A stretch of DNA of 64,000 bases from Firmicutes bacterium UBA2058 (GTDB lineage: Bacteria > Bacillota > Clostridia > Tissierellales > Sedimentibacteraceae): contig DDAM01000041.1 of assembly GCA_002332905.1 (NCBI GenBank), positions 104,595 through 168,594 of the forward strand, read 5' to 3'. The notes beneath the pieces were generated by a model. That model was given only the letters and a program-made list of their open reading frames with translations, had not been told where the DNA came from and ran no database searches. Position 1 is the stretch's first letter, and each line of letters begins with the position of its first letter. Shown here in pieces: positions 38,676-47,515 of the stretch. Position numbers and translations under genes: made by a program.

Positions 38676-40058
38676 ATGGATAAATTTAATTTATTAGAAT
38701 ATGTAGATAAAATTTCAGATATTACAAGAAATTTAAGCGATGATTTATGGAACAATCCTGAAATTTCAGAACAAGAAAAAAACTCTGCAAATTTATTTAG
38801 AAATATATTAAAAAATAATGATTTTATCATAAAAGAAATTGATGGAATGGAAAATGCCTTTATAGGAGAATATGGTAATGGATATCCTGTGATAGCAGTT
38901 TTAGGTGAATTTGATGCATTACCTGGACTTTCGCAAAAAATTGGTACTGAACACAGTCCTATAAAAGAAGGTGGTGCGGGTCATGGTTGCGGACATAATT
39001 TACTTGGAAGTGCTTCACTTGGTGCTGTGCTAGCCATAAAAAAATATATAGATCATTCTGGAGTAAAAGGAACAATAAGGTTTTATGCATGTCCAGAGGA
39101 AGAAACATTGTGCGGAAAGGTAAAAATGATAAAAAAAGGCGCATTTGATAATTGTGATGTTGCACTTAGCTGGCATCCATTTAATGCTAATGTTAGCTTT
39201 AAAAATTCATTTTTAGCAAACAATTCAATAAAATTTAAATTTTTCGGCAAATCCTCACATGCTGGAGCTACTCCGCACTTAGGAAGAAGTGCTTTAGATG
39301 CTGTTGAACTAATGAATGTAGGAGCTAATTATTTAAGAGAGCATGTTATAGACCAAGCTCGTATACATTACACTATAACTCAAGCAGGAACTGCACCGAA
39401 CATTGTGCCTGCTGAAGCAGAATCATGGTATTTCGTAAGAGCACCACGAAGAAAAGATGTTGAAGAAATAACTGAAAGATTAATTAAAATAGCAAATGGA
39501 GCAGCTATGATGACTGAAACAAGGGTAGAGGTTAGCTATGTAAGTGGATGTTATGAGCTTTTGCAAAATGATGTATTGTATGATTTAACTTATAAAAACA
39601 TGAAAAAAATAGGTGCTCCATTATACACAGATGAAGAAAAACAGTTTGCAAAGGAATTGCAAAATACACTAAATTTAAATGATGTTAAAGTTGAAATGAA
39701 TAAGCTTGGGCTAGAAAATGAAGTTGGAGAAATTTTTATTCATGATAAAGTTATAGATGAAAAATACTTATCTCAGCTAACTATGACTGGGTCATCAGAT
39801 AGCGGCGATATAAGCTGGATAATGCCTATGAACTTTTTTATAACAGCATGCTGGCCAATGGGAGTTAGTGCTCATTCGTGGCAGTCAACAGCTTCCTCTG
39901 GTTCTGATATTGGCAAAAGAGGAATGGAATACGCGTCAAAGATAATGGCAGGCATGATGTATGACATATTAAATGACACTACTATCGTGGAAAAAGCAAA
40001 ACAAGAATTAAAACAAAGAACTAAAGATTTTAAATACATCTCACCTTTAATGATGTAA
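38676..40058 (+). CDS. M20D amidohydrolase, AbgB-like
   Basis: This 460-residue metal-dependent amidohydrolase resembles AbgB, which cleaves p-aminobenzoyl-glutamate, and other M20D aminoacylases. Landmarks: GEFDALPGLSQ (about 69-79), GGAGHGCGHNLLGSASLG (about 98-115, metal-binding Cys and His), CPEEETLCGKVKM (catalytic Glu pair), LSWHPF (His ligand), FKFFGKSSHAGATPHLGRSALDAVELM and the late TGSSDSGDISWIMP. The natural substrate is probably an N-acyl amino acid or a small peptide taken up by the two upstream membrane proteins. GAGGAG lies upstream of ATG. A terminator follows. Confidence 0.85.
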   Translation: MDKFNLLEYVDKISDITRNLSDDLWNNPEISEQEKNSANLFRNILKNNDFIIKEIDGMENAFIGEYGNGYPVIAVLGEFDALPGLSQKIGTEHSPIKEGGAGHGCGHNLLGSASLGAVLAIKKYIDHSGVKGTIRFYACPEEETLCGKVKMIKKGAFDNCDVALSWHPFNANVSFKNSFLANNSIKFKFFGKSSHAGATPHLGRSALDAVELMNVGANYLREHVIDQARIHYTITQAGTAPNIVPAEAESWYFVRAPRRKDVEEITERLIKIANGAAMMTETRVEVSYVSGCYELLQNDVLYDLTYKNMKKIGAPLYTDEEKQFAKELQNTLNLNDVKVEMNKLGLENEVGEIFIHDKVIDEKYLSQLTMTGSSDSGDISWIMPMNFFITACWPMGVSAHSWQSTASSGSDIGKRGMEYASKIMAGMMYDILNDTTIVEKAKQELKQRTKDFKYISPLMM

Positions 40059-40076
40059 AATAAATAAATTAAGAAC

Positions 40077-40110
40077 AAAAGCATTGAATTGCAATTTAAT
40101 GCTTTTTTCT
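40077..40110 (+). terminator. Terminator after the amidohydrolase operon
   Basis: AAAAGCATT/AATGCTTTTTT with a 12-base loop and T tract. Confidence 0.85.
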
Positions 40111-40185
40111 TGATTTTGAATTTACCTAATAATATAATGTAACTAAGGTTAAAAAAATTACAGACAATAATAAACTATGCACCGA

Positions 40186-40233
40186 GCCCATGCACAAATT
40201 TTTAATTCTGTATTGTGCAATAAATGCATGGGC
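40186..40233. promoter_or_regulatory. Nested inverted repeat before pucR
   Basis: GCCCATGCA (40186-40194) and TGCATGGGC (40225-40233) are perfect inverted arms. Nested inside are TGCACAA (40191-40197) and TTGTGCA (40213-40219). The element lies 28-75 bases before the regulator start and may be its operator or an RNA structure in the leader. Confidence 0.6.
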
Positions 40234-40260
40234 ATAATTAATATAAAGCAGGTGATTCTT

Positions 40261-41877
40261 ATGGGTATAACAATTGATGAGATGCTTAAAACTGATTTGT
40301 TTAAAAATTACAAGTTATTAGCAGGCTATGGAGGATTAAATAATCATATTCAAGGAGTTGCAGTCTTAGATGCTCCAGATGGTTTTAATTGGACTGAGGG
40401 CAGAGAATTTGTCATCACTTCAGGCTATGTATTTAAGCAGGATTGTGAACTTATAAAAAACTATATTAAATCAGAAAAGTTTGCTAAAATTTCAGGTATG
40501 GGTATAAAATTTGACAGATATATTGATAAGTTTCCAGATGAAGTTATCAAAGAATTTAATGAACATAATATACCTCTTATTAGCATACCTATGGAACATT
40601 CTTGGATGAATATAATGAATTCATTGAATGTTTTGGTTATGAATAAAACAATAAGACAATTTAAAATAGGAAAAATTAACCCTTTAAACTTTTCGGATTC
40701 ATCATATCAATCAAGAAAAATTAATAAAATACTATCTACTGTTGAATACGAGATGAATTTTCCTGCAATGATTTATGATTTATCTACTGATACGGCTTAC
40801 TATAGCTCGTCAAAGTTTAAAGAGATGTCAAAGGATTTAGATATAGAAGATTTCTGGAATCCTTCATTTAACTTCAGTAAAGAGGTTTTATGTGACAATT
40901 TAAAAATGTCTAGGTATAGGTTTTATGATGAGAAGTATATCAGACCATTTAGCTGGATTACTATACCTATTAAGGTAGATGATAAGGTTAGAGCATATTT
41001 TGTTGTTCTGGAAGCAATAGATTTAATTGATTATTTTGATCAGTTTGCAATAAGAATTGGATTTTTATTAATTCAATCATTATATGAGCAGATGGTAGTA
41101 GCAAAGCATGTCGGTGATTCAGGCTTTGAAGAGTTTGTCAATAATGTCATAAGTGGAAAAATTTCTGACAGCGAGTTAATTATTGACCAAGCTTCTGATC
41201 TTAATTTAAGTCCAAATAGTAAATATTATTTGATGATAATGGAGCAGACAAACGAGGATATTTCGTTTATTAACTATAAAGAAACAATTAGAAACTGTAT
41301 AGGAAGAAGCTTTCTAAATGGTGAATATCGTGCTGCTTTAGTTGGAGATAATAAATTTGTTTTTTTATTTGAAGAAAATAAAAATTTAGATAATGATATT
41401 GAATCCTTACAGAAAAAGGCTAGTAATTTAACGAAAAGATTAGAGCTTGAAATTGAAGACATTAAGATTTTCTTCGCATTTTCAGATATAGCTGAGTCTA
41501 TAACAGAACTTAAAAAAAATTATGAAAGATGTACTAAGATAATTGATATATCAAAATATATATTTCCAGATTTGAAATTTTGCAAATATTCTAAGTTGGG
41601 TGTTTTTGCTTGGCTTGATATAAAGTCTGATGAATTTGATTTGATGCTAGGCGAAATAGACAGGCTTTTACAAAGTGATGATAAAAATGAACTGATTGAG
41701 ACTCTTAGAGTATATTTGGAATCAAAGATGAATTATAGTATAACAGCTGAAAAATTATTTATACATATAAATACGGTAAGAAAAAGAATAGAGAAAATTA
41801 ATGATTTGATTAATATTGATTTAGATAATTCTGTAAATAGACTTAAGCTTGAGTTGATATTAAAACTTATAGGTTAA
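40261..41877 (+). CDS. PucR family transcriptional regulator
   Basis: This 538-residue regulator has the N-terminal PucR domain (ITIDEMLKTDLFKNYKLLAGYGGLNNHIQGVAVLDAPDGFNWTEGREFVITSGY, about 3-60), a middle GGDEF-like GAF region and the C-terminal PucR-type helix-turn-helix (about 475-535: LIETLRVYLESKMNYSITAEKLFIHINTVRKRIEKI). Such regulators sense metabolites and activate nearby catabolic genes, so the upstream transporter-amidohydrolase operon is the likely target. The ATG at 40261 follows AGGTGAT; a longer in-frame ATG at 40177 would start inside the inverted repeat and is rejected. Confidence 0.88.
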   Translation: MGITIDEMLKTDLFKNYKLLAGYGGLNNHIQGVAVLDAPDGFNWTEGREFVITSGYVFKQDCELIKNYIKSEKFAKISGMGIKFDRYIDKFPDEVIKEFNEHNIPLISIPMEHSWMNIMNSLNVLVMNKTIRQFKIGKINPLNFSDSSYQSRKINKILSTVEYEMNFPAMIYDLSTDTAYYSSSKFKEMSKDLDIEDFWNPSFNFSKEVLCDNLKMSRYRFYDEKYIRPFSWITIPIKVDDKVRAYFVVLEAIDLIDYFDQFAIRIGFLLIQSLYEQMVVAKHVGDSGFEEFVNNVISGKISDSELIIDQASDLNLSPNSKYYLMIMEQTNEDISFINYKETIRNCIGRSFLNGEYRAALVGDNKFVFLFEENKNLDNDIESLQKKASNLTKRLELEIEDIKIFFAFSDIAESITELKKNYERCTKIIDISKYIFPDLKFCKYSKLGVFAWLDIKSDEFDLMLGEIDRLLQSDDKNELIETLRVYLESKMNYSITAEKLFIHINTVRKRIEKINDLINIDLDNSVNRLKLELILKLIG

Positions 41878-41940
41878 AGGTGAAATATAATGAAATTACG
41901 AGAATTGGTGTTACAGTAAATTAAATAAAAAAAATAATAT

Positions 41941-41990
41941 AAAATGCTACGTATTTTATTATATTAATAAATATGCGTAGCATTATTTTA
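41941..41990. terminator. Bidirectional terminator between pucR and rubrerythrin
   Basis: AAAATGCTACG pairs with CGTAGCATT across an AT-rich loop; both flanks are A- or T-rich. It lies between convergent genes. Confidence 0.8.
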
Positions 41991-42013
41991 TTCGTTTTCA
42001 ATTTTTATATTCA

Positions 42014-42607
42014 TTATTTTTCATACGGTGATTCTGCATATCTGATAAAATAGCCTTGTGGATGTTGACATACAGGGCATATTCTCGGAACTGTAGTTCC
42101 TACGTGTATATGACCACAATTTAGACATATCCACTTTTCCTCTATATCGCTAGTAAATAAAGTATTAGTTTCAATATAGTTAGCGAACTTTCCAAATCTA
42201 TCTCCGTGTGTTTTTTCTATCTTTGCTATATTCTCAAAACTATAGGCTACCTGCATAAATCCTTCTTCTTTAGCTATTTTTGCAAAATCGGCATACACTT
42301 TTTCCCATTCTTCATACTCATTATGCTGCGCTGCTTTTAAAGTTTGCGTAAGCGAGCTGTAAATATCTACAGGATATCCACCATCTATAAAAATAGTTTG
42401 ACCAGACAGCTCATTTAAGTGATTATAAAATATTTTTGCATGGGATGCTTCTTGATCTGCAGTATATAAAAATACCCTTTCAATTAAAGTTAAATTTTCA
42501 CCTTTAGCTTGTGAAGCACCAAAGGTATATCTGTTTCTTGCTTGACTTTCTCCAGCAAATGCTCTCATTAAATTATCTTTAGTTTTACTATCTTTTAATA
42601 AATTCAT
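42014..42607 (-). CDS. rbr: Rubrerythrin
   Basis: This protein of about 197 residues reduces hydrogen peroxide in anaerobes. The ferritin-like diiron domain shows AFAGESQARNRYTFGA (first Glu ligand about 18), ADQEASHAKIFYNHL, and FENIAKIEKTHGDRF. The C-terminal rubredoxin domain has CLNCGH and CPVCQHPQGYF (about 160-190), binding one Fe(SCys)4. The ATG at 42607 follows GGAGGT; the frame is open 4 codons upstream. It belongs to the oxidative-stress set with the hemerythrin 3 kb away. Confidence 0.96.
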   Translation of the reverse strand: MNLLKDSKTKDNLMRAFAGESQARNRYTFGASQAKGENLTLIERVFLYTADQEASHAKIFYNHLNELSGQTIFIDGGYPVDIYSSLTQTLKAAQHNEYEEWEKVYADFAKIAKEEGFMQVAYSFENIAKIEKTHGDRFGKFANYIETNTLFTSDIEEKWICLNCGHIHVGTTVPRICPVCQHPQGYFIRYAESPYEK

Positions 42608-42841
42608 TTTTACCTCCATTTGTATGTATTTATATATAGTATCAACATTTATTCTTTTAAAAATTCATAGATATTAATCTAAAAAAATTTTTGTATTTTT
42701 TCTGTGTTTTCTCTGCTTTAAAAAAATAATAGAAAACGTAGTCATTAACTTATTTCCACTGATTTACATATTTTATAAAAGTTATATTATTTTTATAAAA
42801 GTATAAATATACAAAAATGTGAAAAAATATTTAAAAAACTA

Positions 42842-42870
42842 TTGACGATTAATAACAAGAGTGCTAATAT
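42842..42870 (+). promoter_or_regulatory. Promoter of the amino acid ABC transporter operon
   Basis: TTGACG (42842-42847) and TAATAT (42865-42870) are spaced 17 bases apart, 38 bases before the first gene. The remaining part of the 300-base gap after rubrerythrin is AT-rich; no riboswitch or T-box was recognised. Confidence 0.65.
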
Positions 42871-42907
42871 AAGCATTAACTAAAAAACATTAACGGAGGA
42901 AATACAT

Positions 42908-43717
42908 ATGCAATTTAAAAAAGCAATTTCTATTTTATTAATGACAACAATGATTTTAGCAACGATATCAGGATGTAGCTCTGATAAAAACAAAGATACA
43001 GATGTACAAAAAGATAGTGGACAAGCATCTGGTGATAACAATACAATTGTAATGTATACTAATGCAGAATATCCACCTTATGAATACTTTGATGGAGATA
43101 AAATAGTTGGAGTGGATGTAGATATCGCAAATGTGATTGCAGAAGAATTAGGTAAAGAATTAAAGGTAGAGCACGTTGAGTTTGACAGTATAGTTCCAGC
43201 AATTGAGGCAGGAAGAGGTGATTTTGGTGCAGCTGGTATGGCTATAACCCCTGAAAGACTTGAAAGTGTTGATTTTTCTATACCTTATATTGGCGCAGGA
43301 CAAAATGTTATTTACAAAACAGATAGTGGTTTAGATACACTTGAGGAGCTAGCAGGAAAAACAGTAGGTGTACAGCTTGGAACAACTTGTGAAAGTTCTA
43401 TGAATGAAGCAATAACTGATGGAGTATTAAAGGATTCAGGTACTATAGTAAAACAGTATTCCAGTCCATTGGATGCAGCACAAGACTTATATGCGGGTAG
43501 AATTGATGCAGTAATTGTAAATACAGCATCAGCAGAAAAGATTGTTAAAGAAAATAATAACCTTTCAACCAATGAGATAGATTTAAAAACAGAAAAAATG
43601 GCTATATGTGTTGCAAAAGGTAATCAAGAATTATTAGATAAGATTAACAGTATTTTAGAAAAACTAATGGCTGATGGAACGATAGAAGAATTTATCAAGG
43701 CTCATTCTGAGGAGTGA
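42908..43717 (+). CDS. Polar amino acid ABC transporter substrate-binding lipoprotein
   Basis: This 269-residue lipoprotein has a signal peptide with lipobox ISGC (Cys about 23), an Asp/Lys/Ser linker, and an SBP_bac_3 domain: TNAEYPPYEYFDGDKIVGVDVDIANVIAEELGKEL (about 51-85), VEFDSIVPAIEAGRGDFGAAGMAITPERLESVDFSIPY, and GVQLGTTCES. These are typical of glutamine, arginine, cystine or similar polar amino acid binding proteins; the ligand is not determined. ACGGAGG precedes the ATG. It heads an operon with a permease and an ATPase. Confidence 0.93.
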   Translation: MQFKKAISILLMTTMILATISGCSSDKNKDTDVQKDSGQASGDNNTIVMYTNAEYPPYEYFDGDKIVGVDVDIANVIAEELGKELKVEHVEFDSIVPAIEAGRGDFGAAGMAITPERLESVDFSIPYIGAGQNVIYKTDSGLDTLEELAGKTVGVQLGTTCESSMNEAITDGVLKDSGTIVKQYSSPLDAAQDLYAGRIDAVIVNTASAEKIVKENNNLSTNEIDLKTEKMAICVAKGNQELLDKINSILEKLMADGTIEEFIKAHSEE

Positions 43718-43744
43718 TACAAAAGCATGTGAAAGGATAGCATA

Positions 43745-44446
43745 ATGGAAGAATTTATACAGAATTTTATATTTGAATTTAATAGAACGTTTATAGCTAA
43801 GGATAGATATAGTCTGTTTTTAGATGGATTGAAAAATACAATAACAATTGCACTTGCTGCAACTCTTATAGGAGTTATATTAGGTTTTACTATAGCAATA
43901 ATTAAGCACTATGCCAAGGACAATAAAAGGCTTAAGCCACTTGAAATAATATGCAATATCTATACCACTGTTATAAGAGGAACACCAGTTGTTGTACAAC
44001 TTTTAATTATGTACTTTATCATATTAGTTAATACTGATAACAGCGTTATTATAGCAATACTAACATTTGGTTTTAACTCAGGGGCTTACGTATCAGAAAT
44101 TGTTAGAGCTGGTATCAATGCTGTAGACAAGGGACAGGCTGAGGCAGGTAAAGCGTTAGGACTTAATAAGATGCAAACCATGAGATACATTATAATACCT
44201 CAAGCCTTTAAAAATATATTGCCGGCACTTGGCAATGAATTTATAGCATTATTAAAAGAGACAGCAGTAGCAGGATATGTTCCAATTATAGATTTAACTA
44301 AGGCTGGTGCAATAGTTAGAAGTCAAACATATTCAGCATTTTTTCCACTCTTATCAGTTGCAGCTATGTATTTAACACTAGTAATGATATTAACATGGGT
44401 GCTAAAAATAGTTGAAAGGAGACTTAACACAAATGATAGAAATTAA
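43745..44446 (+). CDS. Polar amino acid ABC transporter permease (HisM/GlnP type)
   Basis: This 233-residue membrane protein has five helices. It carries the HEQRO N-terminal signature ([24 protein letters not shown], about 28-51), [18 protein letters not shown], and the EAA loop [45 protein letters not shown] (about 140-185). It likely forms a homodimer. Its last 14 bases overlap the ATPase gene, so the two are translationally coupled. AAAGGAT-type site before ATG. Confidence 0.93.
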   Translation: MEEFIQNFIFEFNRTFIAKDRYSLFLDGLKNTITIALAATLIGVILGFTIAIIKHYAKDNKRLKPLEIICNIYTTVIRGTPVVVQLLIMYFIILVNTDNSVIIAILTFGFNSGAYVSEIVRAGINAVDKGQAEAGKALGLNKMQTMRYIIIPQAFKNILPALGNEFIALLKETAVAGYVPIIDLTKAGAIVRSQTYSAFFPLLSVAAMYLTLVMILTWVLKIVERRLNTNDRN

Positions 44447-45164
44447 GAATTTATTTAAAAGCTTTGGCAGTCTTGAAGTACTAAAAAATGTTAATACTAC
44501 AATAAATAAAGGTGAAAAGGTAGTAATTGTAGGACCATCAGGCTCAGGAAAAAGTACTCTTTTAAGATGTCTAAATATACTAGAAACTCCTACTAAGGGT
44601 GAGATATGGTTTGAGGGCAATGACATAACAAATAAAAAATGTGATATCAATAAGATAAGACAAAAAATGGGTATGGTATTTCAACACTTTAATTTGTTTC
44701 CACACTTAACCATTATTGAAAATATAACCTTAGCTCCAATAAAGCTAGGTCTTCAAACCAAGGAAGAGGCAAATGAAAACGCCATTAGACTTTTAAAAAG
44801 AATAGGTCTTGAGGATAAAAAGGACTCGTATCCAACTAGTCTTTCTGGTGGTCAAAAGCAAAGAATCGCAATAGTTCGTTCCTTAGCAATGAATCCTGAT
44901 ATTATGCTATTTGATGAGCCAACATCAGCACTAGATCCAGAAATGGTTGGAGAGGTTTTAGCATTAATGAAGGAACTTGCATATGATGGTATGACTATGG
45001 TTGTGGTAACTCACGAGATGGGATTTGCGAAGGAAGTTGCCAATAGAGTAATTTTCATGGCAGATGGACAGGTTCTTGAAGAAAATTCACCAAACGATTT
45101 TTTTTCTAATCCAAAACATCCAAGGCTTCAAGAATTTTTATCAAAGGTATTATATAAGATATAA
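44433..45164 (+). CDS. Polar amino acid ABC transporter ATP-binding protein (GlnQ type)
   Basis: This 243-residue ATPase has Walker [14 protein letters not shown] (about 33-45), Q-loop [13 protein letters not shown], signature LSGGQKQR (about 135-142), Walker [16 protein letters not shown] and H-loop VTHEMGFA. The C-terminus has the usual [13 protein letters not shown]. The ATG at 44433 follows AAAGGAG and lies within the permease 3' end. Full length for GlnQ/HisP. Confidence 0.95.
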   Translation: MIEIKNLFKSFGSLEVLKNVNTTINKGEKVVIVGPSGSGKSTLLRCLNILETPTKGEIWFEGNDITNKKCDINKIRQKMGMVFQHFNLFPHLTIIENITLAPIKLGLQTKEEANENAIRLLKRIGLEDKKDSYPTSLSGGQKQRIAIVRSLAMNPDIMLFDEPTSALDPEMVGEVLALMKELAYDGMTMVVVTHEMGFAKEVANRVIFMADGQVLEENSPNDFFSNPKHPRLQEFLSKVLYKI

Positions 45165-45184
45165 TTAAATATATAACTAAAAAC

Positions 45185-45237
45185 AAAATTTGCTGTTGCA
45201 TAACTAACTATTTTTAGTTTACAACAGCAAAATTTTT
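45185..45237. terminator. Terminator between the ABC operon and hemerythrin
   Basis: Arms TTTGCTGTTG and CAACAGCAAA with extended AAATT/AATTT ends and a T-rich tail; it sits between convergent genes. Confidence 0.85.
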
Positions 45238-45262
45238 CCGATTATTCTACTTTATAAAATTT

Positions 45263-45670
45263 TTATTTAGCATTCTTTATATAAGCAGCAACTTTTTTAT
45301 CTTCACCTTTTATATGTTTTATAAGCCATGAAGCAATTATATTATTTACTTTAAATGTTAAAACTACAGATGTTCCATTTTCTTCATATTCATTAACAAT
45401 TTTGCTAACCTCTTCTTTGAAATCATCATGTAATTTTTTATGAGCTGGATAATCAGGATAATTATATTGTTTTTGAAGTTTTTCCTCGTCGATAAAATGC
45501 TTAACTGTATAATCTGTTAGAAAGTTAATTGTGTTTTTTATTTCGTCACGACCTTTTCCTTGACTACATGCATTTAATAGATTATTTATTGCATCTATAA
45601 GCTCTCTGTGTTGATTATCTATTGCTATATTCCCAGTTTCTAAACTTTTGTCAAAAGTATATGCCATCAT
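45263..45670 (-). CDS. Bacteriohemerythrin
   Basis: This 135-residue four-helix protein binds O2 at a diiron centre. Metal ligands are all visible: His in IDNQHRELI (about 22), HFIDEEKLQ (His and Glu about 59-63), HKKLHDDF (two His about 76-80), and HIKGEDKKV (His and Asp near 120). It may buffer oxygen for this anaerobe. GGAGGG precedes paired ATGs; either is possible. It marks the last chromosomal gene before the tail locus. Confidence 0.94.
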   Translation of the reverse strand: MMAYTFDKSLETGNIAIDNQHRELIDAINNLLNACSQGKGRDEIKNTINFLTDYTVKHFIDEEKLQKQYNYPDYPAHKKLHDDFKEEVSKIVNEYEENGTSVVLTFKVNNIIASWLIKHIKGEDKKVAAYIKNAK

Positions 45671-45818
45671 AAAACCCTCCTACTATTTTGTTAAACAACT
45701 TATACCCATATTTTGATAAATAAAACAAATTTTAAGAATATTTCCTATGAAATTTATATTTTTATATCCATGTGTTTATTTTTACAGAATAGGACAAATC
45801 TTGTACGTTACTGGTGTA

Positions 45819-46286
45819 TTATTCGTATTGGTATTTACAAACTGTTAAAGGGTTGAAATAAATACAGTATCCGTCTATTTCTGCAAATAATCCGTATTTT
45901 TGTTCATAATGCTTAAGTGTATCTTTTAAAAATTCCTCTGTTACCTCTAAATGCTCAGACAACTCAAAAATATTTTTGCAGCCATCAAAAGAAGCGCTAA
46001 TTAATTTCTCTAGCGGAATTAATTTTTCATAGCCCCATTTTCTTGCTAAAAGTTCTTGCTTTCTGTTGCTAAAATTATTTTGATTCAATATATCCCCGGT
46101 TGTTGTATAATAATGACCTAATTCCTCAGCTAAGATACATGCTTTTTCTGCATTTGTACTTAATATAGGGTTAATTGCAATGATATTGTCAGCATATATT
46201 CCTTTTATTTTTTCACTTTTAAACCTTATTTCTATGACTTCAATATTTTCTTCATCTGCAATTTCTAATAAGCTTTCATATGACAA
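45819..46286 (-). CDS. ImmA/IrrE-type metallopeptidase (degenerate first zinc His)
   Basis: This protein of about 156 residues belongs to the ImmA/IrrE family, whose members cleave the phage-type repressor encoded beside them to start induction. The motif that is normally HExxH reads EELGHYYTT (about 58-66), so the first His is Glu; KQELLARKWGYEKL supplies the downstream acidic/Arg helix. This variant is seen in other phage-linked members, but catalysis is not assured. The TTG at 46286 has AAAGGCGG 8 bases upstream and gives the usual MSYE start; a GTG at 46295 is too close to the site. It is 15 bases after the repressor gene. Confidence 0.82.
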   Translation of the reverse strand: MSYESLLEIADEENIEVIEIRFKSEKIKGIYADNIIAINPILSTNAEKACILAEELGHYYTTTGDILNQNNFSNRKQELLARKWGYEKLIPLEKLISASFDGCKNIFELSEHLEVTEEFLKDTLKHYEQKYGLFAEIDGYCIYFNPLTVCKYQYE

Positions 46287-46301
46287 ATATAACACCGCCT
46301 T

Positions 46302-46625
46302 TTATGTATTTTTTCTTTTGCTTAAAACAAATTTTTTAAATTGGTCTATCTCCTTTAATTCCTCTTCAGTCCAATCTTCATCGTCGTGGTGAGCTGCAAT
46401 AGTGTTTATTTTTTCATACTCATTTTCTTCCCATCCCATTAAAAATGCAGGTGTTGTATTTAAAATCTCTGCAAGTGGCTCTAAAATAGTGATAGGTAAA
46501 TTTTCGATTTCATCACTTTCATATCTATAAATTGTAGCCCTGTTTTTATTTAATTTTTCTGCGACTTCATCAACTGTTAGATTTAATTCTTTTCTCCTAT
46601 TTTTTATTCTATTACCTATGGTCAT
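46302..46625 (-). CDS. XRE-family repressor of the tail locus
   Basis: This 107-residue DNA-binding protein has an HTH_3 domain at 4-62 (IGNRIKNRRKELNLTVDEVAEKLNKNRATIYRYESDEIENLP) and a short acidic C-terminal part (WEENEY, HHDDEDWTEEELKEIDQF). Such short repressors partner ImmA peptidases. It is divergent from the late regulator, with several TTGCATTAATGCAA-like palindromes in between that overlap both promoters, so it probably represses both. The ATG at 46625 follows AAGGAG; the frame is open 21 codons upstream without a site. Confidence 0.9.
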   Translation of the reverse strand: MTIGNRIKNRRKELNLTVDEVAEKLNKNRATIYRYESDEIENLPITILEPLAEILNTTPAFLMGWEENEYEKINTIAAHHDDEDWTEEELKEIDQFKKFVLSKRKNT

Positions 46626-46665
46626 AGTATTTCTCCTTTTACTAGTTAAGTAATATTGTTTATAC

Positions 46666-46868
46666 AAATTATACCACTTAAATTGCATTAATGCAACAAA
46701 AAATAAAAATAATTTAAAAATATCGCATTTAAAGCGAAATAATTATTGACATTGTTTTTGATTAATGGTATTATAATTTTAGTTGCATTATATGCGAAAA
46801 CATATATTAAAAGCGTACTAAGTTTTAAAAAAGATATTTTTTTAACTTAAAAGTCGCAAATGTGCGAA
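46666..46868. promoter_or_regulatory. Divergent promoters and four palindromic operators
   Basis: The rightward promoter is TTGACA (46746-46751), 17 bases, TATTAT (46769-46774). The leftward promoter is TTGCAT (46696-46691), 17 bases, TATAAT (near 46673-46668). Four related palindromes occur: 46683-46696 (overlaps leftward -35), 46723-46738 (just upstream of rightward -35), 46783-46798 (just after rightward -10) and 46854-46868. A consensus is TCGCATTTATGCGA. This is a classical autoregulated phage switch. Confidence 0.82.
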
Positions 46869-46894
46869 ATAATTAATAACTAGTGGAGGAACAA

Positions 46895-47368
46895 ATGGAA
46901 AAAGATAATAAAAATATATCAGTAGAAATAGGACAATTGAAAAAAGAGTTACTTAATTATACATACACTATATTTAAAATCGATTCAGTTAATGAAGAAA
47001 TAAGAGATTTAGCAAGTACAATTGAATCACAAAGAGATGTAAAATCAAAACAATTAACTGGTATGCCAATAGGATATGGAAAATCAGACCCTGTAGCAAC
47101 AGCAGTTGAAAAAATAATTGATGTATACAGTAGTGAATATTCAAGGCTAGAAAATGAATTAAAGAATTTACTTAATCAAAAATCAGAGATTGAAGAATTA
47201 TTAAATAGTCTAGACGAACTAGAAAAAAAGGTAATAGAATATAAATATTTTAAAAAATATAAATGGTGGATGGTAGCCAATGCCATAGGTTACAGCGAAT
47301 CAGACACTAAGAGAAGATGCAGAAAAATATTAGAAAAAATAGTAAATAAAAAACATGGTACGCTATGA
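46895..47368 (+). CDS. Phage late-type transcriptional regulator (DUF1492/RinA-like)
   Basis: This protein of about 157 residues has a coiled-coil N-terminal two thirds and a sigma-70-region-4-like helix-turn-helix at the end (about 118-150: VIEYKYFKKYKWWMVANAIGYSESDTKRRCRKILEKI). Similar proteins sit at the end of early phage regions and switch on late genes. GGAGG precedes the ATG at 46895; the upstream GTG at 46883 is inside this site. Its promoter is under the operator array. Its last 84 bases are repeated downstream. Action on the tail operon is inferred from position. Confidence 0.8.
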   Translation: MEKDNKNISVEIGQLKKELLNYTYTIFKIDSVNEEIRDLASTIESQRDVKSKQLTGMPIGYGKSDPVATAVEKIIDVYSSEYSRLENELKNLLNQKSEIEELLNSLDELEKKVIEYKYFKKYKWWMVANAIGYSESDTKRRCRKILEKIVNKKHGTL

Positions 47369-47449
47369 TACTTTTTATATGTTAGTATAAGGATAATGAA
47401 ATATAAGTTAATGAAAAGGCACTCGAAATTGAGTGCCTTTTGTGTTGAA
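47285..47449 (+). repeat. Direct repeat copy 1: regulator 3' end plus hairpin
   Basis: This 165-base segment holds the end of the late regulator, the motif GGTACGCTATGATAC, TTAGTATAAGG and a hairpin with arms AAAAGGCACTC/GAGTGCCTTTT (47414-47441). It recurs at 47516 with about 85-90% identity. The hairpin ends in TTTTGTG and could terminate or process the transcript. Confidence 0.85.
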
Positions 47450-47515
47450 TATGAAAATTATTTAGGATACACTATTTCTACATATATATTAGACTATAGT
47501 ACGAATTACAGTAAA

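Noticed and set aside
45671..45818. Attachment site of an integrated element next to the hemerythrin gene
   Set aside because: No tRNA, integrase or direct repeat was found at this border, and the right border lies outside the window.
46626..46894. LexA-box control of the tail locus
   Set aside because: No GAAC-N4-GTTC element was seen; the palindromes present are of a different sequence and better explained as repressor operators.
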